Of a DNA stretch of 62,760 nt, positions 7,858 to 17,112 are shown in pieces. Source of the DNA: Flavobacteriales bacterium (GTDB lineage Bacteria > Bacteroidota > Bacteroidia > UBA10329); assembly GCA_021739695.1 (NCBI GenBank), contig JAIPBM010000028.1, positions 1-62,760 on the forward strand, read 5' to 3'. A program made the position numbers and the translations under genes. The first letter of the stretch is position 1. Each line of letters starts with the position of its first letter. Below the pieces are notes generated by a model that ran no database searches, had not been told where the DNA came from, and saw only the letters and a list, made by a program, of their open reading frames with translations.

Positions 7858-10800
7858 GAAATTACAGACTTTTATTCTTTTTAGCATCACTAATCACTGT
7901 CTTTTCTGCTACAGCTCAGACAGATTCTGATGGGGCTATGCGTGTATTCATGTACACCGTTTACATTTATACGGATAATAATGATGAATGGGGAACAGAT
8001 GAGCACACTCATAAACTGTGGAGACAGGAATGGGGAGATGCCAGCGGTAACGGAACAGGCTGGGATCAATCTGCTTGTTGGGGAATGAACTGTGGTGGTG
8101 GATGTCAGGGTACTGTTAACTGGGGGCTTGATTACAACTACTATAACCAATCTACCGTGCCAACCCAAAACCGCATCTATTCTGAATATTGGGAAGATGA
8201 TTGGGGAGATAGATGTACTTACGACACACCTTGGTATGCTGATAACGATGATGACCGCAACACGTGGGATCAAAATTACAATGTGCGTACTGGGTGCCCC
8301 TATGTATGGACGTATTTAGACTGGCAGGGAAGCTATTGGAGAAATGTACATTATTCCAGATTCTACTATTCATCGCCTAGACCAGACAACGCTTACGCAA
8401 ATGGCACATCAGGTACTTTAGACCTCTGTGGCGCTCAGAATATTTCACTTACTTCAGCTGGTAAGCAATGTGGAAGCAGCACCTACTATTGGTATAAAGA
8501 TGGTGTCTACATTGGTCAAAGCACAGGTACTTTAACATACTACGCAAGTACCAGTGGAACATACACGGTATACACCAATGATCAAAGCACTAACAGTATT
8601 TGGGGACGTGACGTTATTGTGAATATAGCATCTCCACCAACTGCCAATGCAGGTGCAGACGTCACTAACTGCGGCACCACTGGAATGATAACTGCTGGTG
8701 CAACTGGATCGGCAGGAACGGTAGCTTGGACCTGGTCTGGCACCGCTGCTACTCTAGGCAGCGCAAGCTCGCTCACAGGATGTACTATCAATCCTACCTC
8801 TTCAACAACTGCAGGTACGGGCACACTTACATTAACTATTAGCAGCGCAGGTTGCCCAAATGCCACATCCACTCGTACCGTTACTTGGCACGTGAAGCCA
8901 ACAGGTACTGCGGGCTCCAATATTTCGCAATGCTTTGATTCTACTCCATTGGCTGCTATTGCCATGACAGGAGCCACTATGAATGGCAATGGTCAGACTT
9001 CAACTGGCACTTGGTCAACTACCAGTGGTACTGGAACTGGAACATGGTCGCAGAATACTGCAAATCCGGCAGCTGCAACTTTCACACCCACTTCTGAAAG
9101 TGGTTCATTAACTGTTCGTTTAAGGTTACAAGCTACAAGTGGATATTGTAATGGCCAGTTTAACGATTACACAAGAACAATTACTTGGAGCAGAATAGGC
9201 GGCTCTGCAGGATCGGCTGTAAGCCAATGTGCCACAACGAATATAACTACCGCAGACGCTTCTATATATGGAGCGGGAACAAGTGTTAGCTGGCAGTGGC
9301 TACCAGCAACAGGCTCTGCGACATTAAATAGCAATACTTCACTTACAGGTTGTTTCCTCAGTGGTCTTTCGGCAAGTGGCTCTGGAACACTAAGGTTAAG
9401 AATTATTGGCGTGGCTCCATGTAATGACAAATATTTGGATAAAGCTATTTCTTGGTCCTCTACCCCGCTTGGTAACGCTGGATCTGCTATCTCAGTCTGT
9501 ACAGGATCGGGAACACCAATACCAATGACCGGTGCCACCGGTGGTGGGCTTACTGGAACACCTACTTGGACAGGAGGGGCCGGACTAGGCACTTGGACAA
9601 ACGGAGGCTCTGACCCCGCAGCTTGGACATTTACTCCAAATGGTACAAATCCATCAGGAACATTTACAGCAACATTAGATGTTGCAGGTATTTCGCCTTG
9701 CTCTGGTAGCGCTCCAACTACAACACGTACTGTAAGCTGGTCAACGCCACCGACTATCTCCATTGGCAGCGCAGTTAACTCTTGCAACGGAAGTGCTGCT
9801 GTCACACTTACAGGAGCGGCTGCAGGAGGCTCCATTAGTGGTTTCTCTTGGACCGTTCAATCTGGCGGTGGTTCAATTACTGGATCTGGTTCAAATCCTG
9901 CCACATATTCTTATGACACCCCAGGTGCTAACGGAACAGCAGTAGTGCGACTTACTGCCAATGCCAACGGAAATTGTACCGTAAGTCCTTACCTGGAACA
10001 AACCATACAATGGGGTTCAATTTCAGCATCTTCTCCAGCTACTATCACTTCTTGTGGTAATGTTGCCAACATTGCCATGTCTGGCACAGCTACTGGTCAA
10101 GTGGATCACGTAACTTGGTCTGGACAAACTGGTGGAAGCTGGGCCACAACACATGCTACCAATCCATCAGCTTGGGTATTTGACCCAACATCTACTTCGG
10201 GCAATTTCAATGCAACACTCACTGTTTACGGTGCTGGCGGATGTGTAGGACAGACCACTACGTCAGTAACAAATGTAGATTGGGATGTGTATCCTACGGT
10301 TGAAGCAGGCACTCCAATAGTGGTGTGTACAGGTGCTGGAGTTAATATTCCAATGGGCGCTTCTCCTAACGCTGCTGGTCAATACACTACAGTTCAGTGG
10401 ACGACATTATCAGCTGCATATGGATCTGGAACTTGGAACAACGGAGGTACAAATCCTGATAACTGGACTTTTACTCCAAGTACAGACGAGGGAGCAATTG
10501 TTGCACAATTACAAGTGAATGGTAATGGAAGTTGCACAGGAACGAATGTTACGGACATTAGAACCATACAATGGTCCAAGGCCCCTGTAATAAGTTCAAT
10601 TGCAACTACTTCAAATTCTAACTGTAATTACGCAAACGGTGCCATAGCTATAACCGCTACAGGTAATGGTCCATTAAGCTACTCATCTAACAATGGTGGA
10701 CTTTATCAACCTCTTAGCACCATACCTGGGTTAGCTACAGGAAACTATACAGTAGTTGTACAGGACACGGTTGGTTGCTCTACACCTTACGCATCTAATC

Positions 10801-13706
10801 CTGTTAACGTTGGTGGACTTACTCCAATAACAGCCTCATCTGTTGTTGTTACTAGCGGTAATCTTTGCGCTGGTGGTTTTTCGGGTGTTATAACCGTTAC
10901 TGGAATGAGCGGTGGTGGTGGTGGACCATTTACCTACGCCCTTGATGGTTTGGGGAGTTCCCGTACTTATGACGTAACCTCTGACCCTATGGTGATTGAC
11001 AGTCTTCCGACAGGTGCTGTCAGCCTTGTGATACTTGATCAATTTGGTTGCGAATCAGTAGTTTATCCGAGAACGATAACGTCTCCATCCCAAATAAACA
11101 TCAATACACTCAACGTGGTAGATGTGGTTGGTTGCGGATCTAGTGGAACAGGTTCCATTACAGCAGCAGCAACTGGTGGTTTTGGCACATTAGAGTACTA
11201 CCTCAACGGAACTCCTAACTCACCAACTACTTCTGGATCTTTCAGCGCCTTACCTGGTGGTAGTTACGAAGTTATGGTGCAAGATGCTAACGGTTGCCAA
11301 ACACTGGCGCAAACGCAGATAAATGCACCCTGGACCGTTACTGCTGGTAACGAACGTTACAAATGTGGGACAAGTAACACTCCATTGGCTGGGGAAATAA
11401 TAGGGACACTCCCCGCTACATGTACTTCAACCAGTACTTGCTCTTCTGGTTGTGGTATGCCTAGTGGTTACTGTGCTTATGCTTCATCCAACAGTGGTGA
11501 TGAACGAATAACATCTGTTACCTTCAATGGTGCGACACAAACTAGCGGTGCGAGTTTCTACACAGACTATAGTGGTTCGATGTTTACTACTGTTGACAAA
11601 GGCTCTACATACACAATATCTGTGAGTATGTCGGTTGGTGGTACCTACACAGAGTACTTCAGAGTTTGGATAGACTGGAACAGAGATGGTACTTTCGATG
11701 ATACGGGAGAAAACATGCTGATATTTGGTGGGTCAACTGGGTCTTCTACAAGATCATTGAGCATTACCATCCCTTCGTATGCTGTTCTTGGTGAAACCAG
11801 AATGCGGGTAGGTGTAAGATATAATGGTGATATGAGTGCAAATGCCTGTGGAACACATGGTACCTATGGCGAGGTTGAAGATTATCGTATCAACATTATA
11901 GATGTAACAACAACCACTGCCACTCCAACCTATACTTGGTCGGTCGTATCAGGTCCTGGTACCCTTCCACTTGGTGCAAGCTCATTATCGGCAACAGCTA
12001 ACGCTTCTGCAACCACAGACTACAGACTTACAGTAAATGATGGTTGTGGATGTGTACAAAGTGATGATGTACGTGTTAATGTAAGTGCTGCAACCACTAG
12101 CACCAGCCAAACAAACGTAGATTGCTTTGGAAATACAAATGGTTGTGTAACACTTAATCCAAGCAGCGGTGTTCAGCCTTATCTATTGTTCGGACCATCA
12201 AGTCAGGTTCAAGTTTTTGGTGGCAGCATGAGACCTTTCACTGTCAACAATACATCTGGAACGGCATACACAAATCATCCGGTTAAAATGACCATTCCAT
12301 ATTCTGCTGGAATGCGTGCAGATTTCGGAGATATACGGTTCTTCAATTCCAGCCAAGCTAAACTCAGCTATTGGGTAGAATCGTATACCTTAAGTTCAAG
12401 TGCAGTTGTTTGGGTTAAGATGCCATCCTTACCAACAGGAAACTCTACCATTTACATGACATTTGGTAATGTGAGCCTTAGTTCAGAATCTGAAGGAGAT
12501 GATGTCTTCCAATTCTTCGATGACTTCAATTCTTACAACGTAGCCAAATGGCAGCGAGGTGTAATTGCAGCAACAGGCGGAACTGACTGGTCATACTATG
12601 GTGGAAGACTTGTTGGAGGAAATACCAATCGCTATCAGCAGACTGTAAATACCTTCAGTGGCAACTTAATCAACGAGGCAAGAACCTATGAGACAGCATC
12701 TGCCGGAAACGGATATACGAGTGCGGGTTTCTTCTCAACAACAACTAATTGCCTGAACATTCTGAACCATGCCGGCACTAACTATTGCAGGAATGATGGT
12801 ACGTGGCCTAACTTCACAGGTGGTGGTGCTGGTCAACTAAACGTGTGGATAAGAGAATACGTTCGAGCCAATGGAACCTCTGCATACGTAAGTAGAACAA
12901 TTGAGGGTGGTTCGACCTACGGTTCGGCTTACACTAACTCTGGTATATCAGCAGAAAGAATCCGCTTAGGATCACGTGGCGATAACTCTGCTTACGACCA
13001 GAATTTCACAGGTCAGTGGGACTGGATGTTCGTACGACCATACATTTCTGTAGAACCAACGGTAAGTGCGGGAACGGTTCAAATATCTGACAATGAGTTT
13101 TGCGGGTTTGGAAGTGGTGCTTACAACTTCAATATTGTTGATGTTGCAGGGTGCAATAATCTGAAGAATGTAACGATTACTGCTCCGGCAGCAGCCTTGA
13201 CTTTATCTACTGCCGCAACTACTGTAAATTGCTACCCTCCAGTAGATGGAACAATCAATCTTACCGTTACTGGAGGGACTCAGATTACACCTGCTCCACC
13301 TTACTTCTATAATTGGACAGGTCCGAGTGGCTACTCGAATAATATTGAGGATCTGTCGGGATTGGGTGCTGGCTTGTATAACGTTACGGTTGCTGACGAT
13401 AATGCATGTACAGCCAGTACATCCGTGACTTTGTCACAACTGGTTCCAATAACGAGTGGTTATTACACCTTTACAGGTAATGTAAGCCGCCTTTGGGAAG
13501 TTGCAGACAACTGGGATTGCAATGTTCCGGATGCCGCATCTCAAGTGATCATACCTGCTGTTCCAATTGGCAATAGAACCCCTCTAATACAGCTTGGAGT
13601 TACAGCGCAGTGTTTGAACATCCAAATACAAGGAGGTACGGCAGACTTACTTGAAATTCAATCACTGCCTACCCCTGGAGGAGGGGTGTTGATCGTGAAT
13701 CAATAG
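7854..13706 (+). CDS. Giant secreted multidomain surface protein (SprB-like, GEVED, DUF2341)
   Basis: A 1950-residue protein with signal peptide (LLFFLASLITVFSATAQ). Residues about 23-195 are rich in W, Y and D (WGDRCTYDTPWYADN). Residues about 200-950 are repeated Ig-like modules, each with a conserved cysteine and TWSG or WT segments. SprB-type repeats follow at about 960-1165, a GEVED domain at about 1180-1350 (VWIDWNRDGTFDDTGEN, GEVEDYRINI), DUF2341 at about 1460-1550, a LamG-like region and another SprB-like repeat near 1795-1865. It probably acts in adhesion or gliding. Unexpectedly, no T9SS sorting domain is recognisable at the C-terminus, which stops at VLIVNQ. Confidence 0.9.
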   Translation: MRNYRLLFFLASLITVFSATAQTDSDGAMRVFMYTVYIYTDNNDEWGTDEHTHKLWRQEWGDASGNGTGWDQSACWGMNCGGGCQGTVNWGLDYNYYNQSTVPTQNRIYSEYWEDDWGDRCTYDTPWYADNDDDRNTWDQNYNVRTGCPYVWTYLDWQGSYWRNVHYSRFYYSSPRPDNAYANGTSGTLDLCGAQNISLTSAGKQCGSSTYYWYKDGVYIGQSTGTLTYYASTSGTYTVYTNDQSTNSIWGRDVIVNIASPPTANAGADVTNCGTTGMITAGATGSAGTVAWTWSGTAATLGSASSLTGCTINPTSSTTAGTGTLTLTISSAGCPNATSTRTVTWHVKPTGTAGSNISQCFDSTPLAAIAMTGATMNGNGQTSTGTWSTTSGTGTGTWSQNTANPAAATFTPTSESGSLTVRLRLQATSGYCNGQFNDYTRTITWSRIGGSAGSAVSQCATTNITTADASIYGAGTSVSWQWLPATGSATLNSNTSLTGCFLSGLSASGSGTLRLRIIGVAPCNDKYLDKAISWSSTPLGNAGSAISVCTGSGTPIPMTGATGGGLTGTPTWTGGAGLGTWTNGGSDPAAWTFTPNGTNPSGTFTATLDVAGISPCSGSAPTTTRTVSWSTPPTISIGSAVNSCNGSAAVTLTGAAAGGSISGFSWTVQSGGGSITGSGSNPATYSYDTPGANGTAVVRLTANANGNCTVSPYLEQTIQWGSISASSPATITSCGNVANIAMSGTATGQVDHVTWSGQTGGSWATTHATNPSAWVFDPTSTSGNFNATLTVYGAGGCVGQTTTSVTNVDWDVYPTVEAGTPIVVCTGAGVNIPMGASPNAAGQYTTVQWTTLSAAYGSGTWNNGGTNPDNWTFTPSTDEGAIVAQLQVNGNGSCTGTNVTDIRTIQWSKAPVISSIATTSNSNCNYANGAIAITATGNGPLSYSSNNGGLYQPLSTIPGLATGNYTVVVQDTVGCSTPYASNPVNVGGLTPITASSVVVTSGNLCAGGFSGVITVTGMSGGGGGPFTYALDGLGSSRTYDVTSDPMVIDSLPTGAVSLVILDQFGCESVVYPRTITSPSQININTLNVVDVVGCGSSGTGSITAAATGGFGTLEYYLNGTPNSPTTSGSFSALPGGSYEVMVQDANGCQTLAQTQINAPWTVTAGNERYKCGTSNTPLAGEIIGTLPATCTSTSTCSSGCGMPSGYCAYASSNSGDERITSVTFNGATQTSGASFYTDYSGSMFTTVDKGSTYTISVSMSVGGTYTEYFRVWIDWNRDGTFDDTGENMLIFGGSTGSSTRSLSITIPSYAVLGETRMRVGVRYNGDMSANACGTHGTYGEVEDYRINIIDVTTTTATPTYTWSVVSGPGTLPLGASSLSATANASATTDYRLTVNDGCGCVQSDDVRVNVSAATTSTSQTNVDCFGNTNGCVTLNPSSGVQPYLLFGPSSQVQVFGGSMRPFTVNNTSGTAYTNHPVKMTIPYSAGMRADFGDIRFFNSSQAKLSYWVESYTLSSSAVVWVKMPSLPTGNSTIYMTFGNVSLSSESEGDDVFQFFDDFNSYNVAKWQRGVIAATGGTDWSYYGGRLVGGNTNRYQQTVNTFSGNLINEARTYETASAGNGYTSAGFFSTTTNCLNILNHAGTNYCRNDGTWPNFTGGGAGQLNVWIREYVRANGTSAYVSRTIEGGSTYGSAYTNSGISAERIRLGSRGDNSAYDQNFTGQWDWMFVRPYISVEPTVSAGTVQISDNEFCGFGSGAYNFNIVDVAGCNNLKNVTITAPAAALTLSTAATTVNCYPPVDGTINLTVTGGTQITPAPPYFYNWTGPSGYSNNIEDLSGLGAGLYNVTVADDNACTASTSVTLSQLVPITSGYYTFTGNVSRLWEVADNWDCNVPDAASQVIIPAVPIGNRTPLIQLGVTAQCLNIQIQGGTADLLEIQSLPTPGGGVLIVNQ

Positions 13707-13731
13707 GATTGAGTCTCACGAACAGGTACTT

Positions 13732-13768
13732 AAAGGCCACCATTGCATATACAATGGTGGCCTTTTTT
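13732..13768 (+). terminator. Rho-independent terminator of the giant-gene operon
   Basis: GGCCACCATTG at 13735-13745 pairs perfectly with CAATGGTGGCC at 13752-13762 around a 6-base loop, followed by six T. It lies 26 bases after the stop codon. The next 180 bases up to 13949 hold no recognisable feature. Confidence 0.9.
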
Positions 13769-13949
13769 CTTATTGCTGACTGAATCAACCAGTAACTGTT
13801 AAGATAAACTATACTCGTGCATTGATTAGTGAGTGTTCAAGCTTATCCCGTCAAACTGCCTGCATACGGCCAAGAAAATCGCTTCCAACCCAGATTAGGG
13901 ACGGCATAAAAAAGCACTATAGCTTATAGTACCAAAGCCTACAACTGAA

Positions 13950-15020
13950 TTAATAATTCTCCCAACTAAAGCTTTCACCAAACGGATCTGAATAATCTGG
14001 ATTGTTCAAGAACAAAGGGTCATCGAATAAAGCAAAAAGCTCTTCGGCATGATCAATATCATACTGTCTTATACCCTGATTAAAATTAAACTCTAGTTGA
14101 GGATTTAGCTTCCCCAGATCTACTAGATGCTCATCATAATGCTCCATTACCTCGCATATTGTAGCAAACCTCCCATCGTGCATGTATGGGGCCGTTTTTA
14201 ATATATTGAGCAGGCTAGGAACCTTAAACATAATTGTGTCTTCATCTATTGCATTCGTTGCCATTAGTTCGCCACCATAAACATTGCCACCATGGCACTG
14301 ATTACAATTTTCCGACAACCTTATGAAGCTACCTTTCAACGTATTGCGGTTGGAAACCGGGCCTTCCGTCCAAAAACTTTTATCGTTAGGATCACTCGTT
14401 ACTTCAAAATATTCTTCTGGTTCAAGCCCCATACTCACTAGCGTTCTCATAAACTGTGCTAGAGCTTTTGAAACAGCTGACATAGTAAGCTCCTCATTAG
14501 GAAACGCTTTGGAAAACAGACTTGGATAATAGGTGTGCCTTTGCAATTCTATGATCAACTCAATTGTGTCTTGATCCATTTCGAATTCATTGGTGAGCGG
14601 CTCTCTAACCAACCTTTCCAGAGATTTGGATCTGCCATCCCAAAAAAAGAAATTAGCCCATGCCAGATTCACCAAGGTCATGGTGTTTCGCGCAATAGTA
14701 TCCCCATAAGTCCCAACAGCCGTTCTTCTTCCATCAGTAAAACCTTTGGATTGAATGTGGCAGGAACCACAAGACATCTGGTTGTTCGCAGAAAGCATCG
14801 GGTCATAAAATAGAAGCCGACCTAAACGAACTCCCTCTTGTGTCATAGGATTGCCAGGTGGAATATACGGTGGACTAAACTCTTCATTGAACCTAATAAT
14901 ATACGGAGTAGGCTCAGAATACTCCAACTTACGATTCGTAAGGCTTATTGCCCCGATCGCAACAACTCCAAGAGAAAAAACTCTCAGGTATTTGAAATTT
15001 CCACTTAAATCAATACTCAT
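13950..15020 (-). CDS. Diheme cytochrome c peroxidase / MauG-family protein
   Basis: A 356-aa exported protein with an N-terminal hydrophobic anchor. The first c-type haem site CGSCH is near residue 80 (NQMSCGSCHIQSKGFTDGR), the second CNQCH near residue 240. The family motif PSLLNILKTAPYMHDGRF follows. The family includes bacterial cytochrome c peroxidases and the MauG/MbnH enzymes that oxidise protein residues. A SCHIQSKGFTDGR type N-terminal haem region is shared with the two homologues at 54504 and 56399. It lies next to a thioredoxin-like and a monooxygenase-like gene. Confidence 0.92.
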   Translation of the reverse strand: MSIDLSGNFKYLRVFSLGVVAIGAISLTNRKLEYSEPTPYIIRFNEEFSPPYIPPGNPMTQEGVRLGRLLFYDPMLSANNQMSCGSCHIQSKGFTDGRRTAVGTYGDTIARNTMTLVNLAWANFFFWDGRSKSLERLVREPLTNEFEMDQDTIELIIELQRHTYYPSLFSKAFPNEELTMSAVSKALAQFMRTLVSMGLEPEEYFEVTSDPNDKSFWTEGPVSNRNTLKGSFIRLSENCNQCHGGNVYGGELMATNAIDEDTIMFKVPSLLNILKTAPYMHDGRFATICEVMEHYDEHLVDLGKLNPQLEFNFNQGIRQYDIDHAEELFALFDDPLFLNNPDYSDPFGESFSWENY

Positions 15021-15224
15021 TTACAAATATTACAACAACTATACGAGGACCAACAATCATGACAATAAAATCATGTACTAATCTTAAAAAAAAATGTGAA
15101 TCAATAAATTCATTTTCCCTGCTCCTCACTCACGATGAAAAACATAGAATTTGATTGCTACCAACATTTACAATACCAACAGAGGTTTGTAAGAATAGTT
15201 AAGCAGAACAAAACAAATTCAATC

Positions 15225-15758
15225 CTACTCAAGTACACAGCCAACTGGATTGGTCTTTTTGTGCACAATCTCCCTGTTTCCAATCATCGATTGAATCGCA
15301 TCAAGCAGATAATGTGAAGTTGTCTTATTTGAAGACTTACCTATTTCATAAAACCAGTCATCAATTAAACCTCGGTAGTAAACTGAATCACCAATAGACA
15401 ATACAGCTTCTGGCGTAACTGTTGCATTCCATCTGTCTCTCTGAACGTAATTTGAATCAATAAGAATGTTGTATTCTATATTAAACTTCGACACAAACCT
15501 ATCAACCATATCTTGATTGTAGTAGGTACCCGAAACAACACCAATCATCTTAATATCATGACTGTTTGTAAGTTTATTAATGTCATTCAAAATCACACTA
15601 TATTGCTGACAAATAGGGCAATGTGGAGAGATAAACACGGTCAAGACCGTATCAACTTTACCGGTTTTAATTATGATATTGTCCATCTCCCCTGCAATCA
15701 AAGAATACTGAAATGCAAAAAATGCAACTAAAATCGACAATAAATTTCCCCGTATCAT
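15225..15758 (-). CDS. Exported thioredoxin-like protein (CPIC motif)
   Basis: A 177-aa protein with signal peptide (LLSILVAFFAFQYSLIAG). VFISPHCPICQQYS carries a CxxC redox pair on a thioredoxin or redoxin fold, followed by a peroxiredoxin-like NILIDSN segment and the cis-Pro region TVTPEAVL. The C-terminal NPVGCVLE resembles an end seen in redoxins that accompany copper monooxygenase-like proteins. Its start codon lies inside the divergent gene: the two coding regions overlap by 46 bases, or 37 if the neighbour starts at 15722. Thiol or copper-site maintenance is the inferred role. Confidence 0.82.
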   Translation of the reverse strand: MIRGNLLSILVAFFAFQYSLIAGEMDNIIIKTGKVDTVLTVFISPHCPICQQYSVILNDINKLTNSHDIKMIGVVSGTYYNQDMVDRFVSKFNIEYNILIDSNYVQRDRWNATVTPEAVLSIGDSVYYRGLIDDWFYEIGKSSNKTTSHYLLDAIQSMIGNREIVHKKTNPVGCVLE

Positions 15759-17062
15759 TTCGACTGTTTTGCTTATTTCTTTTTTTCTCGAGTCCTACCA
15801 GTGCTCAAGTTAAATATTATCCTGATGTTGCTGATGTATTGGAGCTTAAATGTGGCATTTGTCATGTAGAAAATGGCGTTGCGCCATTTACCATAAATTC
15901 GTTTGAAGATGTCATGGGACACTTAAAGACCATAGACAAAGTAATTCGAATAGGATACATGCCTCCTTGGTATGCAATTGAAGAGAAAATTGAGTACTCA
16001 AATTCGCTAAGACTTTCAGAAGATGAAACAATGTTAATTCAAAAATGGATCAGCGATGGGTGTATCAAAGGATCCCTTTCCAAACATTTAGCTAAAAAAA
16101 AGGATGACACCAAAAGAGAAGACTACCCGTATTATAGGGATTATACCGTTTTCCAGTCATCAACGGTAGTTGCTTCAAATCAAGACAGGTACTTTCGTGT
16201 AAGTCTAATTCCAGTGTTTGGAATACATGAAGAAATGGATATTGTAGGAATAGACATTATTCCTGACAACACCAACATAGTTCATCACGCTGAGGTATAC
16301 GCAGTATTATCAAGAGATTTTGATAGCGAGATCTACCTTGAATCGGATTACTTCTTTATGAAAGGCCAACAGACCATGCCTGGAAGTTACTACCGATTCG
16401 TGTCTTCTTGGCTACCGGGACAGGACATGGACTTATTCCCTGAAGGAACGATTAAAAAAATCACTCAGGATGAACTCCCAGTACTACTTCTACATTATAG
16501 CGCGTTTCCGTTGCTCCAGAAAGACAGCACAACTGTTCGATTCTATTTGAATGATCCAGCAAAACAGAATAGTGTAGAACAGTGCAAGGAGTATACCGTC
16601 ATTGATTCTCGAGCATGGAATCCTGACCGAGTCTTCATACCAGCTGGAAGGGTCGTAACTAAAACCCTTTTACGTAATTTGGAAGATGATGACGATGTAT
16701 CCATTTTTGCCATAAGACCACACGCTCATCAACTTTGTGTGGCAATGAAAGTTGAACTGATTACACCTCTCCAAGACACCATTCTATTACTCGATTTACC
16801 GAAATGGGATTTTGATTGGCAACATATTTATCGTTTGAAAAATTACGTCAAAGCACCAAAAGGGAGTACAATCCTCTTTAAAGCCACCTATGATAATTCA
16901 GCTAGTAATCCAGAAAACCCCAATAATCCGCCTGAAGATGTTTATAGCTCATTTAGAGCTAATGACGAAATGATGGTGTGTTTCATTCTTGGGAAAAAGT
17001 ATGTAACTGATGATGAGAATCAACTTGTCAAATATCCTTCGTTGAACTTTACTCGACACTAA
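15713..17062 (+). CDS. Exported haem c / copper ascorbate-dependent monooxygenase-like protein
   Basis: A 449-aa protein with signal peptide (FRLFCLFLFFSSPTSAQ). An N-terminal cytochrome c-like part has CGICH in LKCGICHVENGVAPFTINS and GYMPPWYAIEE. The C-terminal two thirds resemble copper type II ascorbate-dependent monooxygenases, with candidate copper ligands in NIVHHAEVYAVL, LLHYS and RPHAHQL and the family-like ending DFDWQHIYRL...YDNSASNPENP. The substrate is unknown. Starts at 15713 or 15722 are both possible, and both overlap the divergent redoxin gene. Confidence 0.82.
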   Translation: MQKMQLKSTINFPVSFRLFCLFLFFSSPTSAQVKYYPDVADVLELKCGICHVENGVAPFTINSFEDVMGHLKTIDKVIRIGYMPPWYAIEEKIEYSNSLRLSEDETMLIQKWISDGCIKGSLSKHLAKKKDDTKREDYPYYRDYTVFQSSTVVASNQDRYFRVSLIPVFGIHEEMDIVGIDIIPDNTNIVHHAEVYAVLSRDFDSEIYLESDYFFMKGQQTMPGSYYRFVSSWLPGQDMDLFPEGTIKKITQDELPVLLLHYSAFPLLQKDSTTVRFYLNDPAKQNSVEQCKEYTVIDSRAWNPDRVFIPAGRVVTKTLLRNLEDDDDVSIFAIRPHAHQLCVAMKVELITPLQDTILLLDLPKWDFDWQHIYRLKNYVKAPKGSTILFKATYDNSASNPENPNNPPEDVYSSFRANDEMMVCFILGKKYVTDDENQLVKYPSLNFTRH

Positions 17063-17112
17063 CCTGCTTACGGTTCTTTAACGCTTATACAAGTATCAAT
17101 AGAAGGCTACTT

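Noticed and set aside
8582-9835. Long minus-strand open frames inside the giant gene
   Set aside because: Shadows of a compositionally biased Thr/Gly/Ser-rich gene. The plus-strand frame has a signal peptide and clear domains.
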